A DNA stretch of 64,000 nt from Trichostrongylus colubriformis (Eukaryota > Nematoda > Chromadorea > Rhabditida > Trichostrongylidae), in contig OZ022259.1 in assembly GCA_963978905.1 (NCBI GenBank), positions 22,294,068 through 22,358,067 of the forward strand, read 5' to 3'. Position numbers and translations under genes: made by a program. Positions 40,917 through 52,074 of the stretch are shown piece after piece. The notes under the pieces were generated by a model. It saw only the letters and a list, made by a program, of their open reading frames with translations. It ran no database searches and had not been told where the DNA came from. Within the stretch, counting starts at the first letter, position 1. Each line of letters starts with the position of its first letter.

Positions 40917-41750
40917 TATAAAAGCATTGTTAGACATTCGCACGCATGCATAACTTTGTGAATAATGTTCATACTTGTGCTCTTTATGCTTTACATTATA
41001 CTAGGTGAGGAATTCACGCGTTGTCGTGCTTTTCCACCAATCTTTTACTTGTTTGTGCTATCTACTATTAAATGGATAACAGGCTCAATGTTGTTTTCAG
41101 GGTGGCCTGATGCTGATACGAGCCGGATATGGACCTTTTAGAGCGTTCTATTTCAATTTCGTGACGTGGACCTCAACTGAATTAGGCGATATTATACCGC
41201 GAAGGTGGGCTTAGTTATTAGCTTATTCATCTTGTCTTGCGTGTGTGTTACTAGAACAGAAGATTTACGACACGACGTTCGACGCACACATAGCTTTTGA
41301 GTTCAGGCGCAGGACAAGAAATTCTCTTTAAGGCCCACATATGTGCGGTATCCACAGATGTTTCGCTCCACCCGCGACCACGCCGATTTTCTGTCCTCGT
41401 GGTCCATACTCCTTTTTCTGCCCCTGAGGGATAGCATCTTCTAGTTCTTTTGTGAGGTCATTATCCCCAACATTTCGCAAGTTCAGTAAGAAATTTATGG
41501 CAATGACAATCATCCACATCGCAGTCGACCTCGCTCTCACCACTACAGCCATAGAAATGGCTGCCGATACGCTCAAAAAACTGCAGTACTTCAGGCAAAA
41601 GATTGAGAGCGTTGGCAAAATGGCGATTGGTTTCGGAGGAAAGAAGTCAGTGGTCTTTTTTCATCGTCGCTTGAAGCATCACAACTGTCAAAGAAACATT
41701 TCACTCATCTTTTCAAGTGTTTGGTTAAGAAAATTTCTTTGAATTGATTC
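40917..41750 (+). pseudogene. K2P (TWK-type) potassium-channel fragment, copy B
   Basis: TATAAAAG at 40917, ATG at 40965, exon 1 (40965-41004) reading MFILVLFMLYIILG like a third transmembrane segment, then an exon from 41101. In phase it reads GWPDADTSRIWTF and then meets a stop; one base out of register it reads RAFYFNFVTWTSTELGDIIP, the second pore loop and filter region of a two-pore channel, with ELGD where GFGD/GLGD is expected. At 41490-41650 DLALTTTAIEMAADTLKKLQ and YFRQKIES match the end of the last transmembrane helix and its cytoplasmic start. No first pore, frame broken: a truncated paralogue. Confidence 0.55.
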
Positions 41751-41899
41751 GGAGAGATTGTCAAGAATCAGCAAGATGTAGCGAGAAAACCTGGAGAAGT
41801 TGGAGTAAGAGCTGGGCAGCGTGTTCATTCTATCGACGCCTTAAAAAAGCGCAATAACATGTATTCGCTTGATGTTTGAAACACATTATTGTTCGATTT

Positions 41900-42490
41900 T
41901 CGTAGATTGTAATATTGGTTTGGGTTAGTTGCCGGTTTGGTCAATTTTTGTCAACTGGACCCGCTTCTTCGCCAGCCTCTGTGCATGGATACAGTAAGCG
42001 GAACCCAAGCATCCACTTCAGCCTTTTTCTTTTTCTAGGTTTTGATACAACCCACACTTCCTGGCCCGTACTATATTCTGTGTTGCATTGTTTTGGATAT
42101 CCTGAAACATTGATTTATACGCAATGTTCACGGGATGTTCCCGCATCTGTACAGCGCAAAGCATTGATAGTGCATCATAGTTAGCTTTCTTGTGCTCTGT
42201 CATCGATTTCATTCTGGGAGCTATAAAGGAAACTTGCAGGCAAGGAGGCTGACTGGATGGTGGTCGCTAATGTTATTCACCTATTGTATGTGTTTTACAG
42301 TTTTTTGGCAAAATACTCCTAAAAATATTGCTACCGTATCACTGATATATGTATCTTACCCTGCTTGGAACACTTTCCCGAATTGAGAATAGTTCACAAC
42401 ATTCCAGCGCGGGTAACCTCAAATAGCCCGAGAACTAGAGTACAAGAGTCTGTGCTTGGCAATTTCCCTCCTTACCTTATCAGACTACTT
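41900..42490. other. Sequence paralogous to 51000-52070
   Basis: Blocks such as GCATCCACTTCAGC, ACACTTCCTGGC and GGCTGACTGGATGGTGGTCG align in order with 51075-51760. It is the 3' flank of ShK-B on the minus strand. The minus frame 42018-42212 is not conserved as protein between copies, so I do not call a gene. Confidence 0.5.
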
Positions 42491-42492
42491 TT

Positions 42493-42863
42493 TCAACGTG
42501 AATAGCAGCATCGGCATTGTTGTAGGGAATAGCTGTCAATGTTGATCAATGTGAAACTTATAGGCTTCACAATTATTCTCGGCAGCCACATGTTTTTTTG
42601 ACACAAATTTCTCACTTCTTTGCCAAAAGTTTCATCATCACAATTCTTCTTGTAGTTAATCTGATAGAGAGGGCCTGTCTTCTTCTTTTCGCAAACCTGA
42701 AATGATTCTCAGTGTGACTCAAAAGATGAATTTGCGACGACGACTATTTCCTGAGGTCTCACTTATGATATACTACTAATTGAGCAAATGTCACCTGAGC
42801 CATTACTCCTTCTTGAGTGAAGACATTCAGAGCAATAAAAGCGATGAGCACGCAGAAAAGCAT
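42493..42863 (-). pseudogene. ShK-domain secreted peptide gene, copy B, frame disturbed
   Basis: Minus strand: exon 1 42795-42863 encodes a signal peptide (MLFCVLIAFIALNVF…), exon 2 starts at 42696. The exon has the first cysteine, an NYKKNC and a VRNLC, as in ShK/SXC domains. A run of seven A (seven T on the plus strand near 42593-42599) then puts the final cysteines out of frame, and the frame runs on to a stop at 42493-42495. Either a one-base indel or a homopolymer error. A TATATAAG box lies upstream near 42909-42916. Confidence 0.65.
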
Positions 42864-43334
42864 CCTTGCTTTTGTTGCAAAGCTGTAGCTTCGACAACAT
42901 CCGTTCCTTATATACAGCAGCATATGTACGTGCCGCTTGGGAAAGACGCTGATGCTGTTGCGAGGCTAATCGTCGGACCTTGGGGAATTTTCAACCAATG
43001 TGTGCTCTTGTGGGAATGGCAAAAATGGTCCTCGAAATGTTTGTTGGATGCGGTAGAAAATCGGAAATCACATATGACTCAACTCAACATAAATGGCAAG
43101 GTCACCTTCCCAAATGACAACTAGAGAAATACCACAAGATAACAACTCAACATAAATGGTAACGCCACCTTCCTAAGTGCAAATGACAACTAGAGAAATG
43201 CCACAAGATAAGGGCGGAAGTGGTGTGATGATAAAGGGTGCCGCTAATCCCCCCACAGTCCGATAATGGAATAGTTGAGACGGGACAGGAACGGGTAAGG
43301 TCGTATCTTCAGAGGTCAGCGATAACCACTGGAA

Positions 43335-44610
43335 ATTAAATTTTCAATAAGGAGGTAGGAAAAGAATGGGGTTCCACTGCAAAACCACGCCGTGCCGACG
43401 GCGGTCAATTAGATGCATTCTGAGTGTACAAAATTTGACTCGGACAGGACTCAAATCCTAAGACTAGAAATGAAAACGCGATCCGTTTTTGTTCATCTGT
43501 TTCATGACAGTGTTACAGTAGTGCAAACAAAAAGTTCATCTCAGCAAGAAAGTAACTCGTTCTGTAACAGATAAGTTCATAAGTCTTCGTTGATTCCAGC
43601 CACGAAAGCGCTAGACGTAATATTACTTTCAATTTAACGAAGTTTTGATATCAGTGCCATGACGGCATATAGCCTGGCGCTTGATCCGAGTAGGTCACAA
43701 GATGAGTGGCACTCAGATCTTATATTGCTGACGAATACAAACATGAATAAAAAAATCAAAGAAAACTTTCAGAATTTCTAAAAATGAGGTGTCTTGTCCT
43801 TCGGCTTTGACGTACTTGCATCCTAGAAGCAAGTTCTTTGAAAAGTTTTTACGTGATGGTATCATCCAATAACATAGCTACTGTAACTAAAGGAATTTTT
43901 CCCCTTCCTAGCTTATTGCAGTAGATATCTTTACTCTTATATACACGTGATGGTCACTGCTGCCTCGCTGGCTAAATCGTAAGTGGGTGTTGGCCATCTT
44001 TGAACGGTCTCATTTATTCTTTACGCGTTTAGCACTCACGACCGCACTACGGTGACGGCACACGCTCTGCCGATGTGATAAGGCCTATCTAAACGCCGAT
44101 GAAACAAAGATAATCTTATTAGCGTGTACTGTGCCTAGATGCATGCATTGCTGCCATAGTGCAATCAGTGATAGGTGCAAAGCTGAGATCCCCGTATCCA
44201 TTCAGAAGAAGAACGATGTCATTACGGCACTTATGTGATTTCACTTAAAATTCACGTTCATCCAGAAGCTACAAATATGCCATCTACTACCCTCAGAAAA
44301 ACGTCGTATCGAGTCACATGAGGGTTCCATGAAATATCATATGGAGTAAAGGACGGATGTTGCATGGCGTATCTACAGAAAGAGAGCATTTCAACCCATA
44401 GCTAAGCTAGTACTTCATCAAAACCAACATTACAACATCTTATAGAGGTAAGCACCATTCAACCGAGTCTAGAAAATACGGAGTTGGAGTCGAGCCTGTG
44501 GCTGATCCCCACCACGAAAGCTATGAGTATTCGGTTCTAACCTATGAGCTGCTGTTCCATCTGGTAGCCACGCGAGAACGTCTTGCAAGACCAAACACCC
44601 AATTGTAATT
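43335..44610. other. Spacer of the B/C palindrome, nothing recognised
   Basis: About 1.3 kb of ordinary sequence between the end of the 42800-43330 repeat and the start of unit C. I see no exon chain, RNA gene or repeat end. Confidence 0.45.
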
Positions 44611-44746
44611 GTTGTTTAGCAGATTTGAAAGGCAGAATGAGATTACCGTTCAAAATTGCATTGGGCCATAGATATCTCATTTAGGATGGCCACTGTGACC
44701 TAGAAACCTTCCCTTGTGAGCAGCTTGCGAAAATGGACGCACTCTT

Positions 44747-45489
44747 TTCTTTGACAGTTGTGATGCTTCAAGCGACGATGAAAAAAGACCACTGACTTCT
44801 TTCCTCCGAAACAAATCGCCATTTTGCCAACGCTCTCAATCTTTTGCCTGAAGTACTGCAGTTTTTTGAGCGTATCGGCAGCCATTTCTATGGCTGTAGT
44901 GGTGAGAGCGAGGTCGACTGCGATGTGGATGATTGTCACCGCCATAAATTTCTTACTGAACTTGCGAAATGTTGGGGATAATGACCTCACAAAAGAACTA
45001 GAAGATGCTATCCCTCAGGGGCAGAAAAAGGAGTGTGGACCACGAGGACAGAAAATCGGCGTGGTCGCGGGTGGAGCGAAACACGATGCCTACGATCTGT
45101 GGATACCGCACATATGTGGGCCTTAAAGAGAATTCCTTGTCCTGCGCCTGAACTCAAAAGCTATGTGTGCGTCGAACGTCGTATCGTAAATCTTCTGTTC
45201 TAGTAACACACACGCAAGACAAGATGAATAAGCTAATAACTAAGCCCACCTTCGCGGTATAATATCGCCTAATTCAGTTGAGGTCCACGTCACGAAATTG
45301 AAATAGAACGCTCTAAAAGGTCCATATCCGGCTCGTATCAGCATCAGGCCACCCTGAAAACAACATTGAGCCTGTTATCCATTTAATAGTAGATAGCACA
45401 AACAAGTAAAAGATTGGTGGAAAAGCACGACAACGCGTGATTTCCTCACCTAGTATAATGTAAAGCATAAAGAGCACAAGTATGAACAT
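44747..45489 (-). pseudogene. K2P (TWK-type) potassium-channel fragment, copy C
   Basis: Mirror image of copy B: ATG at 45489, exon 1 45450-45489, exon 2 beginning at 45353, the same frame interruption between IWTF and RAFYF, and the DLALTTTAIEMAADTLKK segment near 44840-44960. The near-identity including the shared lesion shows that the break predates the inverted duplication of B and C. Confidence 0.55.
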
Positions 45490-45976
45490 TATTCACAAAG
45501 TTATGCATGCGTGCGAATGTCTAACAATGCTTTTATAGGTCCAATGTTATTCAGTTAGCTTTAGGACAATGGACGAGCTTCAAGACAAAGGATGACTGCT
45601 GTATCAATCTTCGAGGACCGTTTTTTCGAATTTGAAGAATATGAATATCAAACAAGATAAAAATGGAATAGAAATTGTAGATTTCGGCTTTAAGAACTAA
45701 CACCTGTTGTTGGTTGCAAGTACGGTGCACATTAGCCACACCATTCACGAGCCTTGTTCGATAAAGCAGTGTAAGCCTTACGGCTCCTCTAGAATGACGC
45801 AGATGGGTCTTCATAGCGGGATTCTGCTGCACGAAAATCAGCTGTAAAATATGAATTCTGGTGCCAAATCCTGAAATAGTGACATCCCTTGAAATGAACA
45901 GTCTTCGATACACCGGTCATTCTTTCTCCCGAAGTTCCTCCATTGTCCTATAGTTAAGAGTATAACTACTGGGCCT

Positions 45977-46523
45977 TATAGAGAATGTTTTCCTTCCTCT
46001 ATGTCATCTATTATGCCTCATATTTTCTATCTATCTAGCAAGAGCCTTTTTCTACTACTCACCGTTACAGTTGCACGTACCCTTTACTTATGCGCTCTAC
46101 ATTGTATCGCCAATCATCTCTTATATATCTTGTATCGCATCGCCGTTTACCACTTATTATATATGCCTTATATTAAGTCGCCATCTACCGATTATTGCTC
46201 CATAATATGTTTTGCCATTTTTATGTTTTGCATTGTATCAATATAATAATTATATATGATGACTCACCTTGTACCTGGCTTTAACACTATCTTGAGACCG
46301 ATCTTGTACTTTGTTTCCACATTCCTACAGTAAGCTTTAAGATTCTCCTTTATCTGTAGCTTCATCAAATGTCAGTACAGGCACGCCCCCTTTTGTAGCG
46401 TATAAAAGAGCCTCACTGTACCGTCGAGATGGATTTTCCTCATTTGTGTTCTTTCTTTGCCTCATCAAAACCTCTTAACCGCGTGGCAATAAATTTTATA
46501 TAAAACTCCGTGTATTCTGTATT
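45977..46523. mobile_element. Solo-LTR-like insertion between ASP-C and K2P-C
   Basis: About 547 bp absent from unit A. The flanking GGCCT occurs on both sides (45972-45976 and 46524-46528), consistent with a 5-bp target duplication. Near its right end GTATAAAAGAGCC (about 46398) is followed about 90 bp later by AATAAA (about 46487), the promoter and polyadenylation order expected of an LTR. Ends are not canonical TG…CA, so the class is uncertain. Confidence 0.45.
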
Positions 46524-46527
46524 GGCC

Positions 46528-46535
46528 TATAAAAG
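46528..46535 (+). promoter_or_regulatory. TATA box of ASP-C
   Basis: TATAAAAG, 41 bp before the end of the ATG context; ASP-C ATG is at 46576. The same spacing is found for K2P-B (40917 to 40965). Confidence 0.6.
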
Positions 46536-46575
46536 TTATGTTAGACATTCACAGATACGCAAAACCACTGTGAAG

Positions 46576-47832
46576 TATGTTCATACTTGCTCCAATCCTT
46601 GCCTACTTGGTGAGTATTAATTATTAATTAATACATGGAAGAATAATCAAAGAAAGCCTTTAGACGATCCTCTACACTCCTGGATGGGCGGGTAAGTGAT
46701 GAGTGGCATTTCATCACATTCATACTGACACATAAGCAATGAAAAATTAGGAATGTGTTCGGATGAGGACGGAATGTCAGATGAAGTCAGGCGGGCGTTT
46801 GTTAACAAACACAATGAGTATCGGTTTGTTGCTGTTACATCAACTAGATCAGTAATGTATCAGCTAGTTCAGGGACCTGAGCAGAACAGAGACAGTTCAT
46901 TGTTTCAGATCGCTGGTTGCAAAAGGTGAAGCTCGCAATGGAAAAATTGGCGGATTCGCTCCAAAGGCTGCTAGAATGTTCAAAGTGGTATGAAAATGTT
47001 TTTTCGCTTTCTCACCGTGAACAAGGGACAGGATAAAATTTATGTGGTGTAAAGTGTATATTTCGACATGCTATAACTCTAGCGAAAAACCCAAAGGGTA
47101 CTGAAACCGCCAAATATTCCTCGATTTAGAGTTACGACTGCGATATTGAAAAAAGTATGATGGCTTGGGCCAAAAAGTGCATAGGAGGGTATTCTCCATG
47201 GAAAGACAGAATTGAACTGGGAGAGAATATATGGATGATATCTCTGCCTGACTACGACAAAGTGGCGGCTGCAATAAATGTGAGTTCTGAAGACCAAGCA
47301 GATGTCTCTCTAGGATGACAACGTTCCACTTCAGGCTACCACTTCTTGGTTCAAGGAGTTAGAGCGAATTGGGGTGCCTGTGGATAACGTATTCACCAAT
47401 GATGTCTTCAACAGTGGTGTTACTGATTACACTCAGGTAGGACGGAGCCTTGCTGTAAGTCGTTCGACGCTAGAAAATGTAATGGGTCGTTCCAGGTAGT
47501 CTGGCAAAGAAGTGACAGAATTGGATGTGCAGTGAAGTCGTGTTCCAACTCCTCTGTCAGGATGACATTCATTGGATGCCAGTACAAAGAATCGTAAATA
47601 TCCTTTAGCTTCCACTTTCTTTTAAAGGGTTCAGATTTCGAGAATGACATTTAGAGGAAATTGGATTAACGAAAAGATCTACGAAACAGGATGTAGTCCG
47701 TGCACAAATGACACCGACTGTCATTGTGACAACTGCAAATGTAACGCGACAGAGGCTCTTTGCATCAGACCGGATTCAACACCAATGCCCGGTCACAGAA
47801 ATGGCCATATCATGGTTCAGCAGCTGAAGTGA
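46576..47832 (+). CDS. ASP: single-domain SCP/TAPS (CAP) secreted protein, intact copy
   Basis: Exons: 46576-46608, about 46751-46823, 46909-46987, 47130-47279, 47335-47436, 47496-47593, 47655-47832 (stop). From exon 2 on, phases match throughout. Motifs: CSDEDGMSDEVRRAFVNKHN followed by EYR, a GENIW strand, ATTSWFKELERIGVPVDNVF, DYTQVVWQRSDRIGCAV, CQYKES, then a cysteine-rich hinge (GCSPCTNDTDCHCDNCKC). This is the fold and order of nematode activation-associated secreted proteins. The usual GH-Y-TQ histidine is aspartate here. The hydrophobic first exon (MFILAPILAYL) is a likely signal-peptide start but does not join exon 2 in phase directly; a small exon may lie between. AATAAA at 47901. 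Confidence 0.85.
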
Positions 47833-48059
47833 CATGATTACTTTCGTGCGTGGAATTCCACCAAAAATGTTCGCTTTGGCTAGCACCTAATCCATGGCAC
47901 AATAAAGCATGTATTCGCAGTTATGATTCCTACGGAGACTTTTAGAAGAATGCAAATGGGCTGTTTAGTAATACTAGATGTTTAGTAATACTAGATGTTC
48001 TTTTCATCTACGCGTATGCATAAGTGTCTAGAACTTTTGAGAAAACTTCGGGAAAAGTG

Positions 48060-48440
48060 AAGCAAAAATGCCTTGGGTGGCTCCTCTGTCTGTCAGTCCG
48101 TCCATTCCTCCGTCTTTCCGTTCATCTGTCACACGGTGACGAAATTAGGCATAACACGAAAAATAACCTGGTGAGATGGGGACAAGAGAAATGGAAGAAG
48201 ACGTAAAGATCACACATGGACCGTTAAGCTCAGTGGGGGAGGGGGGAGGGGAGCGTGCGCTGGAATGTTCGGTTTTCGGACTTAGGATTGTTAATTATAT
48301 TCCAAAATGGTCTAAAAGCAAAGGTGGGGTAAGGCCAGTCACGAGTATCCATGAGGGGCCTCGGCACAGTGGGCGGAGCGCACCCTGAACGGGGGTCCGT
48401 ACAAAACTCATTACTCGGTTTCAACGCAGCTTTGAGATCA
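48060..48440. repeat. ASP 3' flank shared by units A and C
   Basis: Collinear with 36830-37180: CTGTCTGTCAGTCCGTCCAT, GGTGACGAAATTAGGCATAA, and GGGGAGCGTGCGCTGGAATG are shared. An inverted, decayed piece is at about 56985-57090. No coding evidence. Confidence 0.75.
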
Positions 48441-48441
48441 G

Positions 48442-49521
48442 TAAGAAATCCGTAGAAGTGACCAATGTGAAAGTTACTTTAAACACACTTGAAATGATCG
48501 AAAACCAGCTCAGCTCACAATGGGCGAACGAGATGTGATAATGGGTACTGAATAAATTTATAGAAAATACAATTCTGATCAGCCCACTGACGCCCATGAC
48601 ACTACGCGCAGTACTAGCCCTACTGGTCTAATATCTAGAAATCGGTAGAAGTGACCAATGCAAAAGTTACTTTAAACTTACTTGAAATGATCGAAGACCA
48701 GCTCAGCTCACAATGGGCGAACGAGATGTGACAATGGGTACTGAATAAATTTATAGAAAATACAATTCTGATCAGCCCACTGACGCCCATGACACTACGC
48801 GCAGTACTAGCCCTACTGGTCTAATATCTAGAAATCGGTAGAAGTGACCAATGCAAAAGTTACTTTAAACTTACTTGAAATGATCGAAGACCAGCTCAGC
48901 TCACAATGGGCGAACGAGATGTGACAATGGGTACTGAATAAATTTATAGAAAATACAATTCTGATCAGCTCACTGACGCCCATGACACTACGCGCAGTAC
49001 TAGCCCAACTGGTCTAATATCAAGAAATCGGTAGAAGTGACCAATGTAAAAGTTACTTCAAACACACTTGAAATGATCGAAAACCAGCTCAGCTCACAAT
49101 GGGCGAACGAGATGTGATAATGGGTACTGAATAAATTTATAGAAAATACAATTCTGATCAGCCCACTGACGCCCATGACACTACGCGCAGTACTAGCCCT
49201 ACTGGTCTAATATCTAGAAATCGGTAGAAGTGACCAATGCAAAAGTTACTTTAAACTTACTTGAAATGATCGAAGACCAGCTCAGCTCACAATGGGCGAA
49301 CGAGATGTGATAATGGGTACTGAATAAATTTATAGAAAATACAATTCTGATCAGCTCACTGACGCCCATGACACTACGCGCAGTACTAGCCCAACTGGTC
49401 TAATATCAAGAAATCGGTAGAAGTGACCAATGTGAAAGTTACTTTAAACACACTTGAAATGATCGAAAACCAGCTCAGCTCACAATGGGCGAACGAGATG
49501 TGATAATGGGTATTGAATAAA
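48442..49521. repeat. 193-bp tandem repeat, about 5.6 copies (unit C)
   Basis: GTCTAATAT recurs at 48626, 48819, 49012, 49205 and 49398, an exact 193-bp period. The first unit is diverged and the last is cut at TATTGAATAAAT (about 49520). Two subtypes alternate (ATATCTAG and ATATCAAG boundaries), suggesting amplification of higher-order dimers. Confidence 0.97.
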
Positions 49522-49526
49522 TTGAC

Positions 49527-50010
49527 CTCTGAAGATACGACCTTACCCGTTCCTGTCCCGTCTCAACTATTCCATTATCGGACTGTGGGGGGAGTAGCGG
49601 CACCCTTTATCATTACACCACTTCCGCCCTTATCTTGTGGCATTTCTCTAGTTGTCATTTGCACTTAGGAAGGTGACGTTACGATTTATGTTGAGTTGTT
49701 ATCTTGTGGTATTTCTCTAGTTGTCATTTGGGAAGGTGACCTTGCCATTTATGTTGAGTTGAGTCATATGTGATTTCCGATTTTCTACCGCATCCAACAA
49801 ACATTTCGAAGACCATTTTTGCCATTCCCACAAGAGCACATATGGGTTGAAAATTCCCCAAGGTCCGACGATTAGCCTCGCAACAGCACCAGCGTCTTTC
49901 CCAAGCGGCACGTACATATGCTGCTGTATATAAGGAACGGATGTTGTCGAAGCTACAGCCTTGCAACAAAAGCAAGGATGCTTTTCTGCGTGCTCATCGC
50001 TTTTATTGGT
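49527..50010. repeat. Inverted copy of 42850-43330
   Basis: GAAGATACGACCTTACCCGT, CCATTATCGGACTGTGGGGG and the ShK promoter/first exon occur here and in reverse at 42850-43330. Similarity stops within the signal-peptide exon at about 50008. Confidence 0.85.
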
Positions 50011-50217
50011 TCTGTGTCTGTGGCCTTGTTTCCATGTGAAAATACTCAATGGACGAGTGTCCCTGTTTTTGGACGAGTTATTTTGAGTTGGACGAGTTTT
50101 AGCGGGCGGGGCCCACAAAATATTGGGTTATGGATTGCTCCTGCGATATTTGGTCATATTTTCAACTGGTTAATGGAGTCTTATTCCGGTTTTATCGGGC
50201 TGATTTTGTGTCTCTGA
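49978..50217 (+). CDS. Chimeric ORF: ShK-type signal peptide fused to foreign sequence
   Basis: A TATATAAGG box near 49928 precedes an ATG at 49978. The first eleven codons (MLFCVLIAFIG) are those of the ShK peptide copies. Then similarity ends and 68 unrelated codons follow to a stop at 50215-50217, including RVILSWTSFSGRGPQNIGLW. The normal second exon with the ShK cysteines is absent. Either a dead end of the duplication breakpoint or a new secreted peptide; nothing shows that it is expressed. Confidence 0.4.
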   Translation: MLFCVLIAFIGSVSVALFPCENTQWTSVPVFGRVILSWTSFSGRGPQNIGLWIAPAIFGHIFNWLMESYSGFIGLILCL

Positions 50218-50266
50218 CCTTTTGTAGTAGATGCTTCATTCTACTTTTTTCCCTCCATAAAGGTCC

Positions 50267-50390
50267 CTCTGATGCAAAATCAAAATCCGTCCACTCACAC
50301 ACTCACACCGCTCGGCAGGAGGAGACACTTCAAGTGGCGTCGCTGCTAATAACGATTTTCGTCTTTGCAATCTTATCTATGGTCATTTAG
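50267..50390 (+). CDS. Possible terminal exon encoding a hydrophobic tail (low support)
   Basis: After a weak acceptor (CATAAAG, ending 50264) the frame reads SDAKSKSVHSHTHTARQEET, then LQVASLLITIFVFAILSMVI and stops at 50388-50390, like the C-terminal membrane segment of a type I or GPI-type protein. The same exon is present inverted at 56390-56513. No upstream exon was found in either arm. Confidence 0.25.
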
Positions 50391-52074
50391 CAAATTTATA
50401 TTTCCCTTATTCGGTTTGAAGTTATTTATTTTGTATTGAAAATCCGTATATCATTGCGCCTCCACATCATTGAGATTTTTCGAGGGGTCTGACAACTTGC
50501 CGAACCGACAAGAATTCTACACTTTGCTTGTGCGATCGCTAAACGAATTATTCTTCCACGCTTTTGACAGTATTCCTTACGAGTGGCGCATTATATTTTC
50601 TCCGTGTTCAGAGATACGACAACGAAACCTCTTCTCCTTTTTAACCTTTTTGTGCATACGTCTATGCAGCTCATTGAAAACTTGCTTCGGTACACACTTG
50701 AAAGCTACATCGGCCCAGATTTGCGAAAAATAGCCCAATTGCGGCGTTATCATGCGGAAGCATACACGTTACATCCAGTGCTTATATGATGCTGGTTAGG
50801 AACACGGGAGTTGGTCTAAGAGTCACGTATCAACAGATTGCCAACGTAATTACACTTAGCCTATAGCTCGACTTTTCTTATCCCTCACCTGACGGAGAAT
50901 GCATTTTGTCAGCACATACATAATCATTTTCACGAATGGTTAGGTCAAACAATACGTGACAATACAAAAACTCTTAGTTAGTTGCAAAGATGGGTTGGAC
51001 GTGCAATAGCCTGTTAGGAACAGCTTTCACAACTGTAACGAAACTGTGTATGGATAAACCAGGCGGAATCGGAGCATCCACATCAGCATTTCTTTCCGTC
51101 TTAAGTTTCGGTAAATCAACACTTCCTGGCTTTCAATCATATATAGTACTTCACCTGTGTTGTATAATTTTGATTATGTTGAAATATTGATAACTGCATT
51201 GGCTCTGGATTAACCCATATCCTTGAAGAGCACAGTAAGTCAAAAGCACGGGGAGAAGGCAAGGGAGGAAAGCATATTTTGAAACGCTGTACTATATAAA
51301 TGATCGCTTCAACTAGAAAAGGAATGTGTAGCGGAAATGGCATTGGAAAACTCGCCTATGTGGCGCTATTGCGATTCTAGCGCGCTTCACCTCGCGCTGC
51401 ACGCACCTGGTAGACCAACGCCACTATTATTTGATATCGCGTAGGGCTACTTTGATTTCATTGGTTTTAAACAAGTGAGACAGCCCACAGCGACAAGCGT
51501 GAAAAACAATGAAAGATGCAATAGGCTAAGGAGTGGAAGCTAATGAAATAAGGAACCACGTCTCAGCAAGGCGTCGTGTGTGCAGCTAACGAACTGCAAA
51601 CCACCTTATGCGAGTTAGCCAAAACTGCACCTCCCGATGTCTTTAACAACGTACTCGTACATGCGTTCAACTTATGTTTCCTGTGCTCTATTATCGATTC
51701 CAATTTGAGAGCTGTGAAGGAAGGTCGTGAGCAATCAGACTGACTGGATGATGGTCGTCGATACCATTCACCTGCTATTTGTGTTTAACCTGTTTTTTTG
51801 TAAAATACTCCTTGAAAGATTGCCATCATGTCACTGTTGAATGTGATGAATGTGCGTTGCCCTAACTATTGCATTCCCCGGACTGGGTATAATTTTACAG
51901 CAGGCCAGAGCTGACAACGTCAAATGTGCCCGAGTACTGGAGTACAAGAGTTTGTGCTTTGCATTTTTCCTCCCTACCAGATCAGACTACTTCCCTAAAG
52001 TGAACTGTAATAGCATAGACATTGTTGTAAGAAATTACTGTTAATGTTTATTAATGAGGAACTCTGAGGCTTTA

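Noticed and set aside
50990..51190. 66-codon frame identical in both arms of palindrome D
   Set aside because: Identity follows from the palindrome. The homologous DNA at 41900-42150 does not preserve the frame, so there is no sign of protein constraint.
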